This document shows positions 59,081 to 64,000 of a stretch of DNA of 64,000 nt, piece after piece. Position numbers and translations under genes: made by a program. This DNA comes from UBA1240 sp045599185 (GTDB lineage Bacteria; Spirochaetota; Spirochaetia; Treponematales; Treponemataceae), in the NCBI GenBank assembly GCA_045599185.1, contig JAZRVO010000003.1:1-64000 (forward strand). The letters are read 5' to 3'. Position 1 is the stretch's first letter. Every line of letters begins with the position of its first letter. The notes under the pieces were generated by a model. It was not told the origin of the DNA. It worked only from the letters and a program-made list of their open reading frames with translations, and ran no database searches.

Positions 59081-60322
59081 CTACTTTTTGCTTTTTACAA
59101 ATGCATCTTTATAGCCGTCTTTTCTGAACTTGTTCAAAACAGCTGTATATTCATCTGCCGAAAGCGAACCAATCAAAAGTTCGTAAGCGTTAGAAGTAAT
59201 TTCCGAAGCCTTAATGCTAATCGGGTATTTTTTCTCGTACTTTTTAACAACGGCACTCAAATTGTTCATGTCTCTAAACACGCCAAGCTGAACATAATAT
59301 TTGCCGCTTTCGTACTGGTTAATTAAATACTGCGGATACGGCATTGCCGAATAATTGTGCACAGGGCCTGTACTTGCCGCAACCTGGGCAGCAGGTTTTT
59401 CCGGCTGAACATTTGCAGCAGGCTGCTGATTGTTCTTTGTTTCTGCCGGAACAGCAACATCGTTCTGGCTTGGATACTGGGCAATAGTAACATTAACCTG
59501 CGGCGGCAGCTGCTGTGCTGCCTGTTCCTGCGGCATGTAAGTGGTTGCACACGGATTTGGGCAGCGGCAGTATGCGCCGCAAGTACAGTAACCAGAACAA
59601 ACAGGATTTTGACAGGTGCTGTAACTTGGTGCAGGCGGCAATTTAGAATAATCATATACAGATTCTGATTTTTTGGCAGGAACTTCTGCAACAGGTGCTT
59701 CCAAAGCTGGTGCTGCAGACACATCGTTCTTAGCAACTTCAACCGGTGCAACATTTTCCGGCTGAACATTTACAGGAACCGGATTTGCAGCAGCAACAGG
59801 AACATCTTTATACTGTTCTTCAACCTGCGGAACATTTGCAGCCGGTACGGTTTCAGCAGCGTAAACAGGTGCTACATAATCTGCAGGCTTGCGTTCTTCC
59901 GTATAAACCAAATCGTTTTTAAGGGCAGCACTGGTATTAGTGTCCGGGTCTGCAACAGAAACTTTTACACCGTCAGTAAGCGGTTTTTCTACAACGTAAT
60001 CATTTTTGCGGCTAATGCGCACAACAGTATCGTAACCACCGGCAATTTCCAGATCGTCGGCAACAGAAGGCGACAGAAGAATTAAAACGCCGGCCAAATC
60101 TGTTGAACCAGTAATTACAACGCTGGAAGTTTTTCCGTTAACGGTATTATAAACTTCTACAATTTCACCCTTTGCAAAAACCCTGCTCTGGGCATAGCGG
60201 CCGCCAGCAGGAAAACTGTCGTTAGTGCCAACTGCGGCACGGCCTTCCCACGCAACAGACGATGCTGCCGAAAGCATTGCAACGGCAGCTATCAGTAATA
60301 ATCCACTAAAAAAACGTTTCAT
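59081..60322 (-). CDS. SPOR-domain exported protein
   Basis: 413 residues. A signal peptide (FFSGLLLIAAVAMLSAASSVA) is followed by a beta-rich part, a long Val/Pro/Ala/Glu linker, a Cys-rich patch (CQNPVCSGYCTCGAYCRCPNPC, about 235-260) and a C-terminal SPOR domain (KYYVQLGVFRDMNNLSAVVKKYEKKY... to GYKDAFVKSKK). SPOR domains bind peptidoglycan stripped of stem peptides at division sites. The Cys patch is unusual in an exported protein and may be disulfide-bonded or metal-binding. GAGAGGAA precedes the ATG. Confidence 0.82.
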   Translation of the reverse strand: MKRFFSGLLLIAAVAMLSAASSVAWEGRAAVGTNDSFPAGGRYAQSRVFAKGEIVEVYNTVNGKTSSVVITGSTDLAGVLILLSPSVADDLEIAGGYDTVVRISRKNDYVVEKPLTDGVKVSVADPDTNTSAALKNDLVYTEERKPADYVAPVYAAETVPAANVPQVEEQYKDVPVAAANPVPVNVQPENVAPVEVAKNDVSAAPALEAPVAEVPAKKSESVYDYSKLPPAPSYSTCQNPVCSGYCTCGAYCRCPNPCATTYMPQEQAAQQLPPQVNVTIAQYPSQNDVAVPAETKNNQQPAANVQPEKPAAQVAASTGPVHNYSAMPYPQYLINQYESGKYYVQLGVFRDMNNLSAVVKKYEKKYPISIKASEITSNAYELLIGSLSADEYTAVLNKFRKDGYKDAFVKSKK

Positions 60323-60395
60323 TTATTCCTCTCTTGTTGGTTGTTTAATATTTAGCCCGCATGCTGAATTTTAAAAACCCGGCATTTATTTAAGG

Positions 60396-60432
60396 TACAA
60401 AATTGAAAAAAGGAAACTTTTTCAATTTTGTA
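60396..60432. repeat. Perfect 15-bp AT-rich hairpin
   Basis: TACAAAATTGAAAAA and TTTTTCAATTTTGTA with a 7-base loop, directly after the stop of the unknown exported gene. No U run follows on either strand. Confidence 0.7.
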
Positions 60433-60438
60433 AAACTT

Positions 60439-60984
60439 CTAGCGCTGCAAGCCCAGAAATTTCTGGCTGCCGCCACCCGATAAATTTTTCAAATTGCCCG
60501 TAATTTCTGCAACAAGGTTATTAGAAAAATTCTTCATAGCCTTGTTTGCATCACGGCTTGCAAAAATTTCTGCAAAAGCCTGACTGCTGACACTGCCCTT
60601 TACACTGTCAGATACAAATCTTGCATCCATCAGTTCCCAGTTCAGGCAAACATCAGTGGCAGGCGAAAAACCGCTCTGGTTCTGGTTAGCTCTGTAAACA
60701 AGTTCTACACTAACAATATACGCCACGTTGCTTTGAACAGCGTCGCTGAGTCTTGCTGTATATAACTCTTTATCGCCATTACTAGTTACAATAGGCTCGT
60801 TAGAAATTATAAATCCCTGGTCAAAAAACGCATCCATTATTGCAATTTCCATCCGGCTTGTCGTATCACGCACTTTTAAGGAAACTTCGTCGTTCTGGCT
60901 GATTATAAGCGCAAAAGACTGGCCAAAAGCACCAAGAGAAACAAACAAAAAAACCGTAAGGAAAATAATAAAGCGTTTTTTCAT
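60439..60984 (-). CDS. Unknown exported protein
   Basis: 181 residues. A signal peptide (RFIIFLTVFLFVSLGAFGQS) precedes a mixed alpha/beta body (VSLKVRDTTSRMEIAIMDAFFDQGFIISNEPIVT...VAYIVSVELVYRANQ). The pattern of a conserved helix followed by strand resembles small secreted proteins with penicillin-binding-activator or LpoB-like folds, but I cannot confirm it. GAGG precedes the ATG. It probably shares a transcript with the SPOR gene downstream. Confidence 0.65.
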   Translation of the reverse strand: MKKRFIIFLTVFLFVSLGAFGQSFALIISQNDEVSLKVRDTTSRMEIAIMDAFFDQGFIISNEPIVTSNGDKELYTARLSDAVQSNVAYIVSVELVYRANQNQSGFSPATDVCLNWELMDARFVSDSVKGSVSSQAFAEIFASRDANKAMKNFSNNLVAEITGNLKNLSGGGSQKFLGLQR

Positions 60985-61149
60985 AGACTAGCCTCTTGGT
61001 AATTTTCGGCAAAAAAAACAAATTTGAACATATTTTTATAATCAGCCAATAAAGTTCCGATAGTTTAATAAAGAAGAAATCTGACGGGTTCAGCACAGGC
61101 TGGAAAAAAGCCGGAATGCAGGCTCGTGCAGTTTTTTCCCTTGCCGTTG

Positions 61150-61158
61150 TGCTATAAT
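61150..61158 (+). promoter_or_regulatory. Extended -10 promoter of the dehydratase gene
   Basis: TGC followed by TATAAT (61153-61158). A hairpin AATTGAAAAA/TTTTTCAATT (61179-61205) lies in the leader. Confidence 0.45.
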
Positions 61159-61226
61159 TGCTGTATTGCAATGAACAAAATTGAAAAATTCACGGTTTTT
61201 CAATTAAAAACGAGGCTTCAAGCAAA

Positions 61227-62723
61227 ATGTCACTAAAAAATGACGTACACGTTTACATAATTGGTGCTGGGTTTGCCGGGCAGATGATTGCCGACGAACT
61301 TGAAAACAAAAAGATTTTTGGCAGAGTTACCGCCTTTCTGGACGACAATCCGCTTTTAATCGGCAAGCAAATTAAAGGCATACCAATTTACGGCCCCATA
61401 AGCATGGTAGAAGTTCTGCACCCAAACGTGCAGGACGAAGCAATCATTGCAATACCAAGTGCCACAAACGAACGGATTAAAGAAATTTACGGCCTTTTAA
61501 GCAGGGCCGGATTCAGCAAAATTAAAATTTTACCAAGCGTTTCGCAGATTATAGACGGCAAGGCACACCTTGTTCAAACCCGACAGATTGACCCGCAGGA
61601 CCTTTTAGGCAGAACGCCGATTAAAATTTCCCTTAAAGAATCACTGTCTTACCTTCGCGGCAAGCGCGTTTTAATTACCGGTGCAGGCGGTTCTATCGGT
61701 TCGGAACTGGCACGACAGCTGCTGAGCGGCGGTGCTGAACGTCTGTATCTGTTCGGGCACGGGGAAAATTCAATTTATCACATTGACCGGGAACTGAGGA
61801 TTTTGCAGTCCGAAGGCGTAGGAGAAAAAGTTGCCATCGTTCCTGTAATTGGCGAACTTAAAGACAAAAATTATCTTGAATGGCTTCTGCCAAAAATGCA
61901 TATTGACGTAATCTTTCACTGTGCAGCCTACAAGCACGTACCATTAATGGAAGAAAACCCGGTAGCAGTAATTGAAAACAACGTTTTCGGCACTAAAAAC
62001 CTGCTTGAAGCTTCGCTGAAGGCAAACGTAAAGCGCTTTGTGCTTATTTCTACCGACAAGGCAGTTGAACCTGTTTCAACTTACGGTGTAAGCAAAATGC
62101 TGTGCGAAAAACTTCTGCTGGACTATGCCCAGAAAGCAAAGGAACAGAAAAGCGACCAGGCATTTATGTTCGTAAGGTTTGGAAACGTTTTGGGCAGCCG
62201 CGGTTCCATTTTGCCGCTTTTTATGGAACAGATTAAAACCGGCGGCCCGCTTACCGTAACCAGCCCGGAAATGCAGCGCTATTTCATGACAATTCCCGAA
62301 GCCTGTTCACTGGTTTTGCAAACCGGCGGCGTTGGCAAAAACGGCATTTCGTATCTTCTGGACATGGGCGAACCGATAAAAATCGTAGACATTGCAGAAC
62401 AGATTATACGTTTTTCGGGCTACGAACCGAATAAAGACATTAAAATCAAATTCATCGGGCCGCGCAAAGGTGAACGGCTTGACGAACCTTTGTGGATACC
62501 GGAAGAAAATCCGCGGGAAACTGACTATAAGAAGATTTTGCAGATAACTTCCCTTGCATATACAAGCCAGCGCCTTCAGAATATTTTGCAGAAACTGCGG
62601 CCGGTATGCTTTTTTGACCAGAATCAGGCTGAACTTTACCGCAATAAGGAATATTTAAAAGAAGTTTTAATGGAAGAAGTTCCTTCACTTAAGGAGTTTT
62701 ACAATGAGTCAGGAAAAAATTAA
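61227..62723 (+). CDS. CapD/PglF-type nucleotide-sugar 4,6-dehydratase, soluble form
   Basis: 498 residues. An N-terminal Rossmann-like CoA-binding region (IIGAGFAGQMIADEL) is followed by the SDR catalytic domain: VLITGAGGSIGSELARQLLSGG (NAD loop), FHCAAYKHVPLMEENPVAVIENN, and STDKAVEPVSTYGVSKMLCEKLLLDYA with the Tyr-x-x-x-Lys pair. PglF/FlaA1 family enzymes make UDP-4-keto-6-deoxy-sugars from UDP-GlcNAc. The usual four N-terminal membrane helices are missing, so it should be cytosolic. It is coupled to the aminotransferase (20-base overlap). Confidence 0.85.
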   Translation: MSLKNDVHVYIIGAGFAGQMIADELENKKIFGRVTAFLDDNPLLIGKQIKGIPIYGPISMVEVLHPNVQDEAIIAIPSATNERIKEIYGLLSRAGFSKIKILPSVSQIIDGKAHLVQTRQIDPQDLLGRTPIKISLKESLSYLRGKRVLITGAGGSIGSELARQLLSGGAERLYLFGHGENSIYHIDRELRILQSEGVGEKVAIVPVIGELKDKNYLEWLLPKMHIDVIFHCAAYKHVPLMEENPVAVIENNVFGTKNLLEASLKANVKRFVLISTDKAVEPVSTYGVSKMLCEKLLLDYAQKAKEQKSDQAFMFVRFGNVLGSRGSILPLFMEQIKTGGPLTVTSPEMQRYFMTIPEACSLVLQTGGVGKNGISYLLDMGEPIKIVDIAEQIIRFSGYEPNKDIKIKFIGPRKGERLDEPLWIPEENPRETDYKKILQITSLAYTSQRLQNILQKLRPVCFFDQNQAELYRNKEYLKEVLMEEVPSLKEFYNESGKN

Positions 62724-63873
62724 GTTTTCGCAGGCTTCCATCGGTAAGGAAGAAGAAGAAGCCGTTTTACGCGTTTTACGTTCCGGCTGGCTTACCACCG
62801 GCAAGGAAACTTTTGCTTTTGAAGAAGAATTTGCAGATAAAATTGGTGCAAAACATACTCTGGCCGTTAACAGCGCCACAAGCGGCCTGATGCTTGCATA
62901 CAGGGCTTTGGGCATTGGTGCAGGCAGCAAAATTTTAACCACGCCCTACACTTTTGCTTCTACTGCGCTGGCGGCGCGGCATTTGGGCGCAGAAATAGAA
63001 TACGCCGACATTGAAAAAGACAGCTACAATATTGACCCGGCCGAAATAGAAAAAGCCTTAAAAAAAGACACGAATCATCAGATTAAGGCAGTTGTGCCGG
63101 TGCACATTGCAGGCAACGTGTGCAAAATGCAGCAGATTAACCAGATTGCGCAGAAATACGGCGTAAAAGTTGTTGAAGACGCGGCTCATGCCTTTCCTTC
63201 TAAAACCAAGGACGGTTATGCTGGCACTTTGGGAGACATTGGTGTTTTTTCGTTTTATGCAACAAAAACCATTACCACTGCCGAAGGCGGAATGATTGCA
63301 ACCGGCAGCCCTGAATACGCAGAAGAAATGCGCGTAAACCGCCTGCACGGAATAAACCGCCCGATTTGGGACAGGTATACTTCTGACAAGGCCAGCTGGG
63401 AATATGACGTTGTAGACGAAGGCTATAAGTGCAATTTGCCGGACATTCTTTCGGCAATTGGGCGCGAACAGCTGAAAAAAGCAGACCTTCTTTTTGAAAA
63501 ACGCAGCAAAATCGTCCGCAAATTCAACGAAGCCTTTAAAGAATACGACTTTTTAACCCTGCCGCCGGATGGCGACGGCAACGCCTGGCACCTGTACCTT
63601 TTGCGCATAAAGCAGGATAAACTGAACATTAACCGCAACCAGTTTGGTTCTGCCCTGCAGGAAGCAGGCCTTGGCATTTCCATGCATTTCATTCCCCATT
63701 ACCGCTTTACGTATTTTAAAAACCGTTACGGCTTAAAACCGGAAGATTTTGTAAATGCCGAAACCCAGTTTCAGTCTACAATTACGCTGCCGCTGTGGCC
63801 GGACATGAACGACGAACAGGTTGAACAGGTTATAAACGCCGTCATTCAAACAGGAAAACAGCACTATGTCTGA
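62704..63873 (+). CDS. DegT/DnrJ-type sugar aminotransferase
   Basis: 389 residues. FSQASIGKEEEEAVLRVLRSGWLTTGKET and VNSATSGLMLAYRALGIG set the PLP fold; VEDAAHAF and FSFYATKTITTAEGGM carry the Asp and the PLP-binding Lys. It aminates a 4-keto sugar to a 4-amino sugar, the natural next step after the dehydratase gene it overlaps. The product would feed glycan or flagellin decoration. AAGGAG lies eight bases before the ATG. Confidence 0.9.
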   Translation: MSQEKIKFSQASIGKEEEEAVLRVLRSGWLTTGKETFAFEEEFADKIGAKHTLAVNSATSGLMLAYRALGIGAGSKILTTPYTFASTALAARHLGAEIEYADIEKDSYNIDPAEIEKALKKDTNHQIKAVVPVHIAGNVCKMQQINQIAQKYGVKVVEDAAHAFPSKTKDGYAGTLGDIGVFSFYATKTITTAEGGMIATGSPEYAEEMRVNRLHGINRPIWDRYTSDKASWEYDVVDEGYKCNLPDILSAIGREQLKKADLLFEKRSKIVRKFNEAFKEYDFLTLPPDGDGNAWHLYLLRIKQDKLNINRNQFGSALQEAGLGISMHFIPHYRFTYFKNRYGLKPEDFVNAETQFQSTITLPLWPDMNDEQVEQVINAVIQTGKQHYV

Positions 63874-64000
63874 TGAAATTAGCAGGCCTAAAAAACCCAG
63901 AGCCAGAAACACCAAAGGCAAAAAACGTTTTGATTACTCTGAAATGTATTACAGCGACATTATGCTGGACAATATGCTTTATGGTGTATTGGTACGAAGC
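63866..64000 (+). CDS. Probable xanthine-dehydrogenase-type molybdopterin subunit, 5' end only
   Basis: 45 codons to the window edge. The ATG overlaps the aminotransferase stop by eight bases. After a basic Pro/Lys/Arg stretch, FDYSEMYYSDIMLDNMLYGVLVRS resembles the a/b-hammerhead start of the xanthine dehydrogenase/aldehyde oxidase large subunit (typical core: LYGVLVRSP). This is too short to be certain; the rest of the gene lies outside. Confidence 0.45.
   Translation, partial: MSDEISRPKKPRARNTKGKKRFDYSEMYYSDIMLDNMLYGVLVRS

Overview
The window looks like chromosome of a gut- or rumen-type Treponema or a close spirochaete relative. Pointers are spirochaete-style flagellar rod genes (a FlgJ without muramidase domain, FlgG, FlgF), Pro-rich lipoproteins, a PilZ protein and a GGDEF protein, a folding-and-envelope gene order typical of treponemes (rpsB, tsf, frr, uppS, cdsA, dxr, rseP), moderate-to-low GC, and cytosolic plant-polysaccharide enzymes (a GH8 exo-oligoxylanase and a GH94 cellobiose phosphorylase). 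No phage, insertion sequence, rRNA or CRISPR array is visible.

Layout. 1-301: a perfect 7-bp tandem repeat inside the start of a possible minus-strand gene that runs off the left edge. 302-5694: DMT exporter, Cof-type phosphatase, flavodoxin-fold reductase, esterase, GH8 xylanase. 5837-8437: accessory patch with a DUF4143 ATPase and a Phd/VapC toxin-antitoxin pair bracketed by a duplicated gene end. 8512-12153: Y-family polymerase with its YolD-like partner and a sugar-sensor-like diguanylate cyclase. 12380-18645: zinc ribbons, unknown exported proteins, mfd, tRNA-Gly. 18754-21822: tautomerase and GH94 phosphorylase with a palindromic operator. 21977-25896: rnc, acpP, rpmF, coaD (minus), two exported proteins, tRNA-Arg. 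25962-36766: maf, then the long translation/isoprenoid/lipid/envelope run. 36789-42678: ttcA-like, OPT transporter with PqqD-like protein, leuCD, CMP-kinase-like. 42779-53412: yicC, murC, folC, two pseudouridine synthases, yggS, rsmA, comEC, PilZ. 53843-58706: CPBP protease, flagellar rod genes, glgC. 59081-64000: SPOR protein, unknown exported protein, sugar-nucleotide dehydratase and aminotransferase, and the start of a probable molybdopterin hydroxylase.

Themes. Oligosaccharides are probably imported and cleaved in the cytosol (GH8 hydrolysis, GH94 phosphorolysis), with carbon stored as glycogen (glgC). Cyclic-di-GMP output is represented by a LacI-like/GGDEF fusion and a PilZ receiver. 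The most unusual signals are non-coding: about ten genes whose -10 box lies only 6-10 bases from the start codon with no ribosome site (leaderless or near-leaderless mRNAs); a set of mutually exclusive RNA helices between rpsB and tsf; a toxin-antitoxin cassette that duplicated the 3' end of its target gene; and several small intergenic repeat families. Function calls rest on motifs recognised by eye; no database search was run.
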